Assembly (NCBI GenBank): GCA_033557835.1
Contig: JAWQRO010000451.1
Coordinates: 1 to 38,894 of the forward strand
Reading direction: 5' to 3'
DNA: 38,894 nt
Origin: Helochares maculicollis
Taxonomy: Eukaryota > Arthropoda > Insecta > Coleoptera > Hydrophilidae
Both the position numbers and the translations under genes were made by a program. Below the pieces are notes generated by a model. The model did no database searches. It worked only from the letters and a program-made list of their open reading frames with translations, and had not been told where the DNA came from. Positions within the stretch are counted from its first letter, which is position 1. Each line of letters opens with the position of its first letter. Positions 10,051-21,436 of this stretch are shown piece by piece.

Positions 10051-11972
10051 TTGCATTTTCATCTTATAATCTGCCATTTTCATGTAACAAACCTGTATTT
10101 TCATGTTACCCTGCATTTTCATGTTATAATCCTATAATTTCATGTTATAATCCTACAGTTTCATGTTATAATCCTGTATTTTCATGTTTTAGTCCGGCAT
10201 TTTTAACTTACAATCCTAGATTTTCTTGTTATTTATACTGCATTTTCATGTAATAATCCTACATTTTCATGTTATGAACCTGCATTTTCATATTATAATC
10301 CTTCATTTTCATGTAACAATCCTGGATTTTCATATAATTATCCAGCATTTTTGTGTAATAATCATACATTTTAATGCTATAGTCTTTCATTTTCATGCTA
10401 TAATCCTTCAATTTTATGTTACAATCGTGACTTTCATGAGATTAACCTGCATTTTTATGTCATAATCTTACATTTTCATGTTATAATCCTGCATTTTCAA
10501 CTTACAATCCTGGATTTTCATGTTATTATCTTACATTTTCATATTATAGTCCTGCATTTCCATGGTATAATCCTGAATTTTCATTTTATAATCCTGCAGT
10601 TTTATGTTATAATACTACATTTTCATGTTATAATCCTGTATTGTCAACTTACAATCCTGGATTTTCATGTCATAATCCTGCATTTTCATGTTATAATCCT
10701 ACATTTGTAGGATTCCAGGTTATAAACCTGGATTTCGTGTTATAATCCTATATTTCCATGTATTCTGAATGCTCATGTTATAATCCTGGGTTTCCATGTA
10801 ATTATCTTGCCGTTTCATGTTATAATCCAACATTTTCACGTTATAATCCTGGGTTTTCATGTAATTATCTTGCAGTTTCATGTTATAATCCTACATTTTC
10901 ATGTTATAATCCTGCATTTTCATGTTATAATCCTGTATTTACATATTATAATCCTGTATTTATATGTTATATTCCTGCATTTTCATGTTATAATCCTCAA
11001 TTTTCATATTACAATCCTGGGTTTTCATGTAATTATCTTGCAGTTTTATGTTATAATCCTATATTTTCATGTTATAATCCTATATTTTCATGTTATAATC
11101 CTACATTTTCATGTCATAATCCTTCATTTTCATGTAATTATCTTGCAGTTTAATGTTATAATCCTAAATTTTTATGTAAAAAAAAACTGGATTTTCATGT
11201 AATCCTGCAGTTTTATGCTATAATCTTATATTTTCATGTTATAATCCTACATTTTCATGTTATAATACTGCATTTTCATGTTATAATCCAGAATTGTCAT
11301 GATATAGTCCTGCATTTTCATGTTATAATCTTACATTATCATGTTATAAATCTGGTTTTCATGTTGTAATACTGCATTTTCATATTCCAATCCAGAATTG
11401 TCATGTTATTATTCTGCATTTTCATGTTATAATCTTAAATTTCCATGTATACTACATATTCATTTTATAATCCTTCATTTTCATGTTGCAATCCTGGGTT
11501 TTCATGTAATTGTCTTGCAGTTTTATGTTATAATCCTACATTTTCATGTTATAACCCTACATTTTCATGTTACAATCCTGCATTTTCTTGTTATAATCCT
11601 GCATCTTCTTGTTCCAATCCAGAATTGTCATGTTATTATCTTGCATTTTCATGTTATAATACTACATTTTCATATTATAATCCTGAGTTTTCATGTAATT
11701 ATCTTGCAGTTTTATGTTATATTCCTACATTTTCATGTTATAACCCTGCATTTGCATGTTATAATCCTGCATTTTTATGTTACAATCCTGCATTTTCAAA
11801 TTTTAATCCTGCATTTTTAAGTTCCAATCCACATTTGTCATTTTATTATCCTGCATTTTCATGTTATAGTCCTACATTTTCATGTTATACACCTCGATAT
11901 TCATGTTACAATCCTGTATTTTCATGTTAATATTTTGCATTTTAATGTTTAAATCCTAGATTTTATAATCCT
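10051..11972. repeat. large minisatellite, 21 bp unit
   Basis: Most of this 1.9 kb is a tandem array of a 21-base unit, roughly CATTTTCATGTTATAATC followed by CTG. Units vary by point changes and a few indels. Because 21 is a multiple of three, long ORFs appear in two frames as heptads (SCYNPAF or FHVIILH); these are by-products, not genes. A recurring variant, GTAATTATCTTGCAG, appears near 10796, 10860, 11028, 11134, 11507 and 11695 and marks longer repeated blocks. Most units keep TAATCC. Confidence 0.95.
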
Positions 11973-13279
11973 TATGTATAGCAATTTTATTTCCTTCGTT
12001 TGTTATTCCTCTAGTTTCTGTAATGTCATCACCATGGTATGAATATAAATCAGTAATCTCATTTATTGTGAAATATAAAACTGTTATTTGAGAATGTAGA
12101 TGCATAGCTGTGCAGTCTCCTTTTTTCCATTTCGTTCTTTATACCTGCGTTGAAATATTTTTCATCTTTTTTCACAAGGTTTCAAATCGATCGATTATTC
12201 CTTGAATTAAATAATATGTTAATAACGGATCAGAGTAGACATTATCAGTAATTGCTAATCTCCCCCCATTTAATACAATTTATGGCAAAGATACCTAAAC
12301 TTATCGTGGTTTGAATAAATCAGTCAGTTTTGGGTAGTCAAAAATTTATTGAAAATTAATAAAAAATTCTTATACAGCTTTTACTCTATGTTTATGAGCT
12401 TTAGAAAAAATTGGGAATTGCGGAAAAGGTGTAATTGTTGCATTAGTAATAGACTCTCGTGGATGATATTTTCACATTAGCTGGCTCAATTAGTGTAATT
12501 TGGAAGGTTGAGATAGAAATTCATTCTAAGATTACAACAAATCGCGATATTTTGTCTGCACTTACCGGTAAAGCGTAAGCGTTGCAGCTGCTGCATTTGT
12601 CGAGAAACAAAATCGTTGTGCAAGTTTTATAATGAATTTGTGAGTTATTAGGATATGTGTCATTTCATCATATTAATTTCGAATGATACGTCGACAACGA
12701 AATCAGTTGTCAGCATATTCAAGACTACTAACAGCAAATTAACAAAATATTATTAAAATATATCTAATTTATGTATGTGAAACACATTTAAATATATTTT
12801 AGTTTACAGTTACAGCTGATATCGATAGCAGTAAAATATTCAACAATTTTCTTGCAATAGAAAAGCACGTAACGCAATGAGCTACTAACACTGCACTCAA
12901 AATGACTAAGCGATTTGGCGTGTCATTGCTTTTGAGAAATTGTCCTACGGTGATGTGGACGAATATTATGATATAGATTTTATCCAAACGAAGACTTTCG
13001 GTACAGTATGGGAACAGTTGTCGTAACGGGGTGTCTACGAATCAATTGAAAAATTTAAGAATAGTCGAGTGTTTCGCATGACTGAGCAGGACCGCCATTT
13101 ACCGCCATAAATGAGTAAACTCTTGAACCTGCACCTGATATGATTGATAAAGCAGTACACTGTCTGCAAACGTCTTTTTTATTGTGTGTTTATTGTTGGT
13201 GTGGAACTTTTCAACAGAGATTTTAAATGATTTATAAATAGTATTTTTAACAATGTTTCTGTTATTGTTGTCTTACTGG
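11973..13279. other. non-coding AT-rich stretch
   Basis: No protein motif, RNA or clear repeat between the minisatellite and the Penelope-like fragment. Confidence 0.5.
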
Positions 13280-13915
13280 AGCTCTAATATTGATATATCC
13301 TGCTGTGTGTTGGTTTTTGGTACCAGTTTGTTGACATAATGCTCCTTGACATCTAAGAATGGTATGCAATTGTTTGCATCCTGTAACGGCTATATCGAAT
13401 TTAGGGTGCATTAAAATTAAGTCGGTGTACCTCAAGTAAAAGGATGATTTGTGTGAGAGTTTTGTTAGTCATTCGTCTTCTAGGTCACCCATTACCTAGT
13501 TTGCAATGATTGCAGAATGTAGTGCTCCTATAGCACAGTCAAAGGCTAGTTGCTGGTATGTTGCTTGGAAGAGGAAATATTTTGAAGTGAGAATTAAAAT
13601 TGTACCCTCTGTTCGATCTTCATAAGTGGTTTTCAATCTGAATCAAGAATTTTTTCACTGATTAATTCAGATTAATTAATAGAGGTTGGTGTATAGTAAT
13701 GTTACATCTGATCATTGCGTGATATAGCCTTGGCTTATTTTCAGTGCTGATAATTTTGTAATCAGATTTTATATAGAAAGTTCCTTGTAGTACAGTATCT
13801 TAGAGATAATTTTTAATAGGCGTTTGGATAGTTTGTGTGTTGGAGTGTCTACCTTGTTTACAATAGACCCTAGATGCCTATTGTTCTTGTGGATTTTTGG
13901 AATAAATTATGAGTG
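13280..13915 (-). mobile_element. Penelope-like element, reverse transcriptase fragment
   Basis: Read on the minus strand across frame changes, this shows ordered landmarks of a Penelope-like retroelement reverse transcriptase. They are PKIHKNNRH near 13890, VNKVDTPTHKLSKRLLK, DVTLLYTNL, a decayed ALHSAIIAN..MGDLEDE block, FYLRYTDLIL (catalytic YVDD region, decayed), then CIPFLDV and NKLVPKTN or STNWYQKPTHSRIYQY near 13285. Stops and frameshifts occur throughout. No GIY-YIG endonuclease part was seen to the left, so this is an internal fragment. It is related to the copy at 32.5-33.7 kb, which shares the WYQKPT motif. Confidence 0.75.
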
Positions 13916-14690
13916 AACACATTCCAGACTTCTGAATGTGGATACCAACGACTTGCGAGGGCGCAGCTCAAAGAAGCTACGGCTAGCGAAGCAAAGCATT
14001 GCTTGCGCGTACCATAAAAACGATCCTCAAGAGAATTCGGTTGGTAAATAACTCGTTGCACTACAAATTATGCTCACAGCGGTTCCTCGTGAGCATTCCG
14101 CTTTTGCGACCGATTGTATAAAAATTACATTTAAATTCATGTTCTCATAAGTCAAAAGAGCAAGAAACAAAGCTGGAAGGTATTGACCGACAATAAATAT
14201 TTCCTGAATTTAAACAGCCTGGAAACAATGTAATTAGCTTCATTAAAATATTTTACAGTTTCGGATGTCTGCAGGTTGTTAAACGGCTCCTTATATAAAA
14301 TAAATATTAATAAAGCAGCTCGGTTTTGATACGAATTTAGTAGTAATAATACTATGTTATTACGCCTTATCCTAGTTAACCGTGAATTATGACCACACCG
14401 ATTGGGGAGGCCTTATCTAGATTTTCCTCTCCACCTATGTCGATGTAACCCACAAGGAAATTATACTACGACGCACTTTAGTGAAATCGCCCCCTACTGC
14501 GCAGACTCTCAGTTTCTGTTATTTAAACTAAGGCTACATGAATGAAATACGTTTTCCCCCGTAGGTAAGTGTGCATGAGATTTAAAAGATAACAAATGAT
14601 TTACACAAGTAATAATGGCCCTGTTAGAGCCGCTTTCCTCGTAATTTTTTTATTGAATAAAAATGGCGCTATTTTGTTTGTAAATTGCTC
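13916..14690. other. non-coding stretch
   Basis: No recognisable gene, RNA or repeat. Confidence 0.45.
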
Positions 14691-15806
14691 TTGATGATGG
14701 TGATTTACGATGTACAAATAAATTTCTTAACGGAACGGCGGCGGACCGACGTGACGTGTATTGCTGCGAAATTTCTACCCCTCCGTTTACTTCCGCCCTA
14801 CATTCGCCGGCGCGCGGCGACTGGCGCCCGCCGCTGTCGACAGCCGGTCGAAAAGTGTAAACGTGGTCGGTGAGTACGCATGTTTAGTCGAGAACGTAAA
14901 CATACACATCAATACCGACATCGAAGTTAGGTCTACGATGGTACGCGCGAGAAATATTCGACGCACTTTTTTCGTTGAGGTCACCAGACGCTACTTTTTT
15001 AATTATTGTGACGCATTTAGACTGCGTCGTCTATGTATCTTTAAACTGGACCACCTCTCGTGAATTCGAGCGATTCGATAGCCGGCCCGACGGAGAATCG
15101 GGAAGGCTTCGCTTCGGCTCCAACGCCCGCTGCGCGATTTTTTTAAATTCGGCCTACATAATTTTTGCTTTGTTTTCGAACGGCTCGGAGGAGTCGACGT
15201 ATGTGTGCAAGGCGTCTCCGATTATCAATGAGTATTTCGTGAATGAAAACGGGTAGGCGCTGATAAAATGGCTAAACTAGGGCCTCACCTACATATGCCA
15301 ATCAGAAATTTAATGCGACGCGGCGCACTACGCTCCCAGCTTGCAGCGGCGTTAATCCCGAATAGTAATGGACAGCCAAGACCGCGTTGGGACGCGATTC
15401 CTTCGCCACGCTTTCCCGCGCTGGTTTAATATTGTGGCCGAAGCCCTTTTACAACGCAAAAACGATTAAATCCTCGTTAAATTTCGATTTGGGCGACGGC
15501 TTGCTTGAAAGACGCGGTTCCAAAAATTAAATTAAAAGGGACCGGCGAGAAATGCCGAACGAAAATTGAAGGAATGGTATGTGAGAGAGTAATTGGCCGA
15601 TTTTTTAGGAAGCCTTCGTCTTCGTCGGCCGGCGAATATTCAGACCGCGCCGAGAAGAGATCAACATCCTGTGTGTATGTAGTAAAAGGAGCGTGGCGTG
15701 GTGTGGTAGCGTGGCGCGACAAGGGAGTCGCAGTCAGGACGATGATATCCTGGTCCTTGCGCGCCCCCTCTAACCAAACGCCTCTGCCGGGATGCCCCAT
15801 AGACAA

Positions 15807-15845
15807 GACTGTGCAATATTGCCAAAAACTAACAAATATTGCACA
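15807..15845. repeat. short hairpin with 11 bp perfect stem
   Basis: TGTGCAATATT and AATATTGCACA are exact reverse complements separated by about 13 bases. Pairing does not clearly extend outward, so a microRNA precursor is not supported by eye. Confidence 0.5.
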
Positions 15846-16153
15846 ATGTGACTCCGTTCCCGCGCTTTGTTAATCTATGGAGGAGGGAGGTGCGATGAAA
15901 AGGGAGCGTATTTGGAAGGGGGGCTGTTTGTATGGGGGGAGCAGTTTGGTAGTGAGGGGCGGCGCGGCGCAAGAGGAGAATGGCGCGATGAGGCCCACAC
16001 CGAGTGCAGAGCAACGCCCTTTTAGCTTGCAGGTCATTCATACTGAGTGGCGGGTCCATTCGATAGTACGTCTACCATGACGATGACTGAATCCTCGACT
16101 TACTACGAAGCCCTTTTGGCTGTAACGTACGTAACCTTGAAATGGATATCCGT

Positions 16154-16178
16154 CGGTTGGTTGGTTGGTTGGTTGGTG
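16154..16178. repeat. GGTT tetranucleotide microsatellite
   Basis: About five perfect GGTT units. A short run of CGGT units follows near 16236-16250. Confidence 0.85.
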
Positions 16179-16731
16179 TATTCCGCAACGTTCCGGTGCA
16201 TTGCCATCGCCCCGTGTTGCGCCGTGCCGCCTCCGTCGGTCGGTCGGTCGTGTCGCTGCAAAGCGACGATGGCCAAAGCACTCTCCAAGCTGGGCCAGGA
16301 TGGAGATATGATTCCGTCTGAACTATGCGGCTGGGCTGGTCTATTTTATTGATTTTTTGGTCATTAACTTAGAATGAGATTTTTTTTGCTGTTGACGAAA
16401 AGAATTAATGGCTGTCTGGTTGTGGATCGGAATCTCCTTTGTCGCACAATAGCGCACGAAAGGAATTCGTTGATTACTGATTGTTTATTTTTGCTTTGGC
16501 TAATCAACTTCGAGAGGACAAATCATGTTGAAAAGCCGCTGGAGGGCCGGAAAGTGCAGCTACCCTGATAAGAATGTATTATTTGATTTATATTATTGAT
16601 ATATGCCTGTACAAAATATATATGCGTATAAAAGTGACCCAAAATTAACGCAAGTTTTGAAATAAATAGAAAACACATATTTTAGTCATGACTGATATTT
16701 TTTATTGAATCATAAAGTACATAGGATAGGA

Positions 16732-17588
16732 TTATTTATGGAATAACACATTGGGCATGTGGCCTCCACGGCTTTTCATGCACATACACACTCGTTTGTC
16801 GAAATTTCCCATGACCATTTTGCATAAATGTGGCTGAATCTCGTTGATTCAGCGTTGAATCATCTCCTTTAATTTCGAAAGAAAGAACCGTGTTATCATG
16901 TCGCGAGATCGAGCACCAGTAACAATCACTGCTCGCTCAGTCTCCTCATTTTTAAAAAGTATGGTTCAATTAAGCCTCCAGACCAAAATACATACCAAAC
17001 AGTGACACGCTGTGAATGCATTTGTGTTTTGACAATCACATGTGGGTTATGAGAGCCCCAAAAACGGCAATTTTGGCGATTAACAAAGCCATCAAGATGA
17101 AAATGTGCTTCATCGCTTACGATGATTTTGCTCGAAAACTCAACACCCATTTGTTGATGTTCAATAATCCATTCAACGAACTCTCTTCGCTGTGCATGGT
17201 CATTAGGCTTCAGTTGTTGTGTTAATTCAATTTTATAAGCATGGAGGCACAGATCTTTAGTGAGTATACGCTGTAGAGAGCTTCTTGAAATTTGGAATTC
17301 TTGTCCACTACGCCGAGTTGAGGTGCCTGGATTGTCACCGATACTCATAGACACTTCTTTGATATTGACATTTGATCTGTTAGTTTTTGGACGACCAGTC
17401 TTTTAAGCGTCTCTAACCGATATAGTCTTCCTGTATTTTTCAGTTAATCTCTTCACAGTTGACGAAGTTAAAACACTATTCCGACCATATTTCACACGAA
17501 ATTTTTGAAATGCGGCCGCCAAGCTTTTATTATTTTTGAAATATTGTTCAACAATGAAGACACGTTGTTTTATCGCTTAACTCTTCAT
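16732..17588 (-). mobile_element. Tc1/mariner-superfamily transposase relic with N-terminal HTH, catalytic core deleted
   Basis: From ATG 17588 the minus strand reads an N-terminal helix-turn-helix of the DUF4817 type: QRVFIVEQYFKNNKSLAAAF, VLTSSTVKRLTEKYRKT, GRPKTNRSN. Stops occur after the third codon and after SVRDA. An open stretch at 17354-16926 continues with RSSLQRILTKDLCLHAYKI and LKPNDHAQRREFVEW, then VSDEAHFHLDGFVNRQNCRFW, which holds the first catalytic Asp. After TGARSRDMITRFFLSKL the sequence jumps to the family's C-terminal end (IQPHLCKMVMGNFDKRV, SRGGHMPNVLFHK). The FQQDGA motif with the second Asp and the motif with the third acidic residue are therefore missing. This is an internally deleted, dead copy, distinct from the DD34D mariners here. 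Confidence 0.85.
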
Positions 17589-17710
17589 TTTTGCTAATCC
17601 TAAACTTTCAGCAGTTTCTTTAATAGGGATGCCAAAGCAAATCTGCACAAATGGCGGCAAATTTCAATCTTGAGATAATTTTGGAATATCCTATATAAAT
17701 ATACATACAT

Positions 17711-17727
17711 ACTAATGAATAATTACT
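17711..17727. repeat. 17 bp direct repeat, left copy (flanks the mariner tandem)
   Basis: ACTAATGAATAATTACT here is identical to 20773-20789, just outside the right terminus of unit 3. Mariners duplicate only TA, so the longer repeat needs another explanation. Confidence 0.85.
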
Positions 17728-17728
17728 T

Positions 17729-18836
17729 GGTTGCTCAATAAGTTTTCGGTTCGAAAAGAATGGGCGTTGCTAATATCTTACATTCTCTTTGTTATGTTGG
17801 TATACTCTTCATATGAAACAACGTTTCAATCTGTCAATTTCTTCTTTGCTTACAAGCTATTAAGAATCGACAGGTCACAGTATTTTTTTACAATGGAAAA
17901 ATCAAGTATCGTGCAGTGATTGAATGTTTAGGTTTAGAATTAAAAGCAAAGGAAATTTATGAACGAATGTTGAAAGCATGTAAGGACTCTTAGCCTTCAA
18001 GGTCATCCAAAAATAGTGACCACACCAGAAATCGTAGAAAAAAATATAGAATATCGTATTGGAAAATCGTCGAGCCTTGGGCATCTTATTTGACAGTGTG
18101 AACAATAATTTGACTGAAATAATGGGTTTCAAAAAGCTGTGTGCACAATTGGTGCCACATTCACTAACAATGAAACAAGAATACATTCAAATGCGATTTT
18201 TTCAGCAACATTTATAGCGTTTATGAAAGGATAAAATGGATTTTGTGCATCGATTCATCACTATGGATGAGACTTGGGTTACACCATGATACTGAATCAA
18301 AACAAGAGGGTAAAGAGTGGTGTGAACCTGGTTCTTCAGCTCCGAAACGAGTTCATGCCCTCAAATCGACCAAAAATATGTTAGCATCAGTTTTTTTGGG
18401 ATGTGAAAGGAATTTATTTGTGGATTTCATACAAATTTCTGAAATTTAACAAAGTCAGTAAACTGAGACTCAAGCATAGAAAAATATTTCTCATATTTAT
18501 CATAATACATAATTTGAATAAAACTGTACCGTGCGGTTGCTGTTGGTCAATGGCTTACTCATCTAAACAGTTTAACTTAAAATTAATCGGAAGAGTTTTG
18601 ATTAAATAGGCTTGAAAAATATTTGTCTAAATAGAAAGCCTTAAAAAACAATTACTAACGAATGTTTTTGTGAGTCACCATTCCACTAATATCTTTTAGA
18701 CAAAATTATAGAATATCCATTAAACAGAACACGCCAAAAATGATCTAACAGTTACTTCTGAGATTTTTAAAAACTATTAACATAATTGAAAAGGTTTCTT
18801 ATTTTGTGATAATAATGATTTACATGGCTCGCTTAC
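17729..18836 (+). mobile_element. tandem mariner unit 1 (decayed)
   Basis: The unit begins with a mariner-like terminal sequence, GGTTGCTCAATAAGTTTTCG. Transposase remnants follow in broken frames: KYRAVIE after the start region, VTTPEIVEK, then FITMDETW-like sequence near 18256 with the first catalytic Asp, and EPGSSAPKRVHALKS. Relatedness to transposase stops near ISEI at 18450, and about 390 bases of non-mariner flank follow. Unit 2 carries a related copy of that same flank. A deletion of about 75 bases in the HTH region relative to unit 2 makes this unit shorter. Confidence 0.85.
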
Positions 18837-18838
18837 TA

Positions 18839-20022
18839 GGTTGCTGAGTAAGTTTTTAGATAGAAAAGAAAGGGCGTTGCTCCTTTTTTGTATTGGTACA
18901 ACCTCCATATGAATGTATGTGAAGTTTCATTTCAATCAGTTAATTCATTATTTTTTACAAGCCATATAGTAATCTAGGTATCACAGCATTTTTACAATGG
19001 AAACATCAAGTATCGTACAGTGATTGAAGTTTTACATTTGCAGGGTTTAAAATCAAAAGAAATTTATAAATGAAATCGACTTTTCGCCTTCATTTAGTTC
19101 AGTAGAAAGGTAAATTGCTGAATTTACACGTGGTCGTACAACCCTTGAAGATGATTCACGTCAAGGTCGTCCAAAAACAGTGACAACACCAGAAATCGTA
19201 GAAAAAATACAGAATATCGTATTGGAAAATCGTCGAGTGACTAAAAGAGATTTAGTAGAAGCCTTGGGCATCTAATTTGGTAGTGTGAGCAATATTTTGA
19301 CTGAAATATTGGGTTTCAGAAAGCTGTATGCACAATTGGTGCCGCATTCGCTAACAATGGAAAATGAAAACATATTCGAATGCGTCTTTCTCAGCAACAC
19401 TTAAAACGTTTTCGAAAAGATAAAATTGATTTTGTGCATCGATTCATCACTATAGATGAGACTTGGGTTACACCATGATGTTGAACCAAAACAAGAGGCT
19501 AAAGAGTGGGTGTGAACCTGGTTCTGGAGCTCCGAAACGAGTTCTTGTCCAGAAATTGGCCAAAAAGATGTTAGCACCAGCTTATTGGAATGCAAAAAGA
19601 ATTTTGTTTATGGATCTTAGGCTAACTTCTGAAATTTAACAAAGTCAATTATATCAGACTGGAGCATAGAAAAATATATCTCATATTTATCATATTATAT
19701 AATTTGAACAATACTGCACCGTATGTGCGCGGTTGCTGTTGGTCAATGGCTTACTCATCGAAACAGTTTAACTTAAAATGTATCTAAAGAGTTTTGACTT
19801 AATAGGCCTAAGAAATATCTGTCTAAATAGAAACCCCTAAAAAACAATTACTAACAGATGTTTTTGTGAGTCGTCACTCCTCGAATATCTTTTAGAAATA
19901 ATATAAAACAGAACACACCCAAATATAATCTAACAGTTACTTCTGAGATTTTTAAAAATTATTAATATAATTGAAAAAGTTTCTTACTTTGTGATAATAA
20001 TGATTTACCTGGCTACGTTTAC
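18839..20022 (+). mobile_element. tandem mariner unit 2 (decayed)
   Basis: The unit begins GGTTGCTGAGTAAG after a TA. It preserves the most of the N-terminal region: EVLHLQGLKSKEIYK, RGRTTLEDDSRQGRPKTVTT, EIVEKIQNIVLENRRVTKRD, then FVHRFITIDETWV with the first catalytic Asp, and KEW.EPGSGAPKRVLVQK. Stops and frameshifts are frequent. As in unit 1, the transposase similarity breaks near TSEI at about 19637, followed by about 385 bases of flank matching that of unit 1. Confidence 0.85.
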
Positions 20023-20024
20023 TA

Positions 20025-20764
20025 GGTTGCTTAATAAGTTTTCAGATGGCAAAAAAGTTCATATGAACGTATGTGAAGTTTTCTATCAATCAGTCGATTC
20101 ATTATTTATTTACAAGCCATTTAGTATCTACGTATCACAGTATTTTTTTACAATGGAAACATCAAGTATCGTGCAGTGATACAAGTATTATAAGGTTTAA
20201 AATCAAAATGAAAACCAGTTTTCGCGTTCAGTACAGTAGAAAAATGAGTGCCGCTTTCTCTAATAATGGAACAAAAACATTCGAATGCAAGTTTCCCAGC
20301 AACATTTAGAGCATTTTCGAAAGATAAAGGTGATTCTTTGCTTCGATTTATCACTATGGTTGATACTTGGGTCTATCATCATGATCCTGAGGCAAAACAA
20401 GAGACTAAAGTGTGGTTTGAACTTAGTTCTTCGGCTCCGAAACGAGTTCGTGTCCTGAAATCGGCCAAAAAAGTGTTAGCGTTGATTTTTGGGATGCGAA
20501 TTGAATTTTGTTTACGGATTACTTGCAAATTGGTAAAACAATAAATTTTAGATCACTTGAAGGAAACAGTTTGTGAAAAAAGACACGGTTTGCAGAAGAA
20601 AAAATTCTTTTTCATCAAGACAATGCACAAGAGCATTTTGACAATGGGTAAAATCCATGAACTGTAGTTCAAATTGTTGGAGCATCCGCAGTATTCAATA
20701 GCGACTTCCATCTGTGTTTGTTTTTGTGTTTTTCTTATCGAGTCGCAAAACTTAGTGGGCAACT
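20025..20764 (+). mobile_element. tandem mariner unit 3 (internally deleted, both termini present)
   Basis: The left terminus GGTTGCTTAATAAGTTTTC follows TA at 20023, and the right terminus AAAACTTAGTGGGCAACT at 20747-20764 is its approximate reverse complement, followed by TA. The HTH region is deleted. The middle keeps LLRFITMVDTWVYHHDPEAK and SAPKRVRVLKSAKKVLALIF, then LQIGKTI-like sequence past the point where units 1 and 2 break off, and FHQDNAQEH with the second catalytic Asp. The third-Asp motif is deleted after LLEHPQYS. This is the only unit of the three with a right end. Confidence 0.85.
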
Positions 20765-20772
20765 TAGTATAC

Positions 20773-20789
20773 ACTAATGAATAATTACT
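20773..20789. repeat. 17 bp direct repeat, right copy (flanks the mariner tandem)
   Basis: Identical to 17711-17727. It starts 8 bases after the right end of mariner unit 3. Confidence 0.85.
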
Positions 20790-20859
20790 AATAATATATA
20801 TGAAAATGAAATATCGGGACGGGGAGATAAATTATTGAATTTTTTGTAGAAAATACATA

Positions 20860-21010
20860 TAGTGTCCATAAACGGTACGATTTTCGACCACTTTTCTTGC
20901 AACTTACGGATTTCATGCGGTCGAGCATTATCGTGCAGCGAAATCACTTTACGTTGTTTGCGAGTTGGAATAGAATGTTTTTGTTGTTGTAACAATAGAC
21001 ACAATTAAGA
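20860..21010 (-). mobile_element. mariner transposase fragment (second catalytic motif)
   Basis: The minus strand reads PTRKQRKVISLHDNARPHEI, matching the mariner motif around the second catalytic Asp. The following 30 codons do not reach a recognisable PPYSPDLAP motif, so only a small fragment is supported. Confidence 0.55.
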
Positions 21011-21402
21011 AAGATTAGGACAGAATTTCATCTAAGTTTAAACTCCACATAGTTGATGTTGGCCCCACCGTATCAGTCACAATACCTTAACTAACAATTG
21101 AATATTTGGGATAAAAATGCTTTAAAAACTTCCTTCTAAGTCATCTTTCTATTTGAGATGTGTAGTAGACATTATACGCACATATTCACCGGACAAAACC
21201 GCTAGATTTATAAATACATTCAACAACTTTCATCTTAAATTGTCTTTAGCACTGGAAATGGAAACAAGTAAAAAAATAGGTTTTTGGACACACTAATACG
21301 CAATATAAGGGAAAAAGTTAGATACATGAAACATAGATCAATGCTGTAAAATGGGAAAGGTCCTCCCACTCGAAATCCTGTAATGCAAAAAGTTTCATAT
21401 AA

Positions 21403-21405
21403 TGG

Positions 21406-21436
<31 letters not shown>
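21403..21436. repeat. GA dinucleotide microsatellite
   Basis: About 34 bases of nearly perfect GA repeats with one AAA interruption. Confidence 0.9.

Larger units (their letters stand above)
14700..16350. promoter_or_regulatory. CpG-rich segment, possible promoter and first exon of an unidentified gene
   Basis: Base composition changes sharply to GC- and CpG-rich, as around the IRS exon, and returns to AT-rich after about 16350. Several ORFs of 60-120 codons lie on both strands (for example 15505-15873 plus) but none shows a known domain, so I do not call a CDS. A donor-like GGTGAGTAC lies at 14869-14877. The parallel with the IRS segment makes a gene 5' end plausible; direction and product are unknown. 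Confidence 0.4.

Noticed and set aside
10758..11930. Long overlapping ORFs of 130-160 codons with SCYNPAF or FHVIILH heptads
   Set aside because: They are produced by a 21 bp tandem repeat, which keeps two frames open at once; there is no other support for a protein.
14759..15063. 100-codon ORF as a first exon
   Set aside because: Only composition and a donor-like site support it; no homology or initiation signal is convincing.
15505..15873. 122-codon plus-strand ORF in the CpG-rich segment
   Set aside because: No recognisable motif, and several overlapping ORFs exist on the opposite strand, as expected from GC-rich composition.
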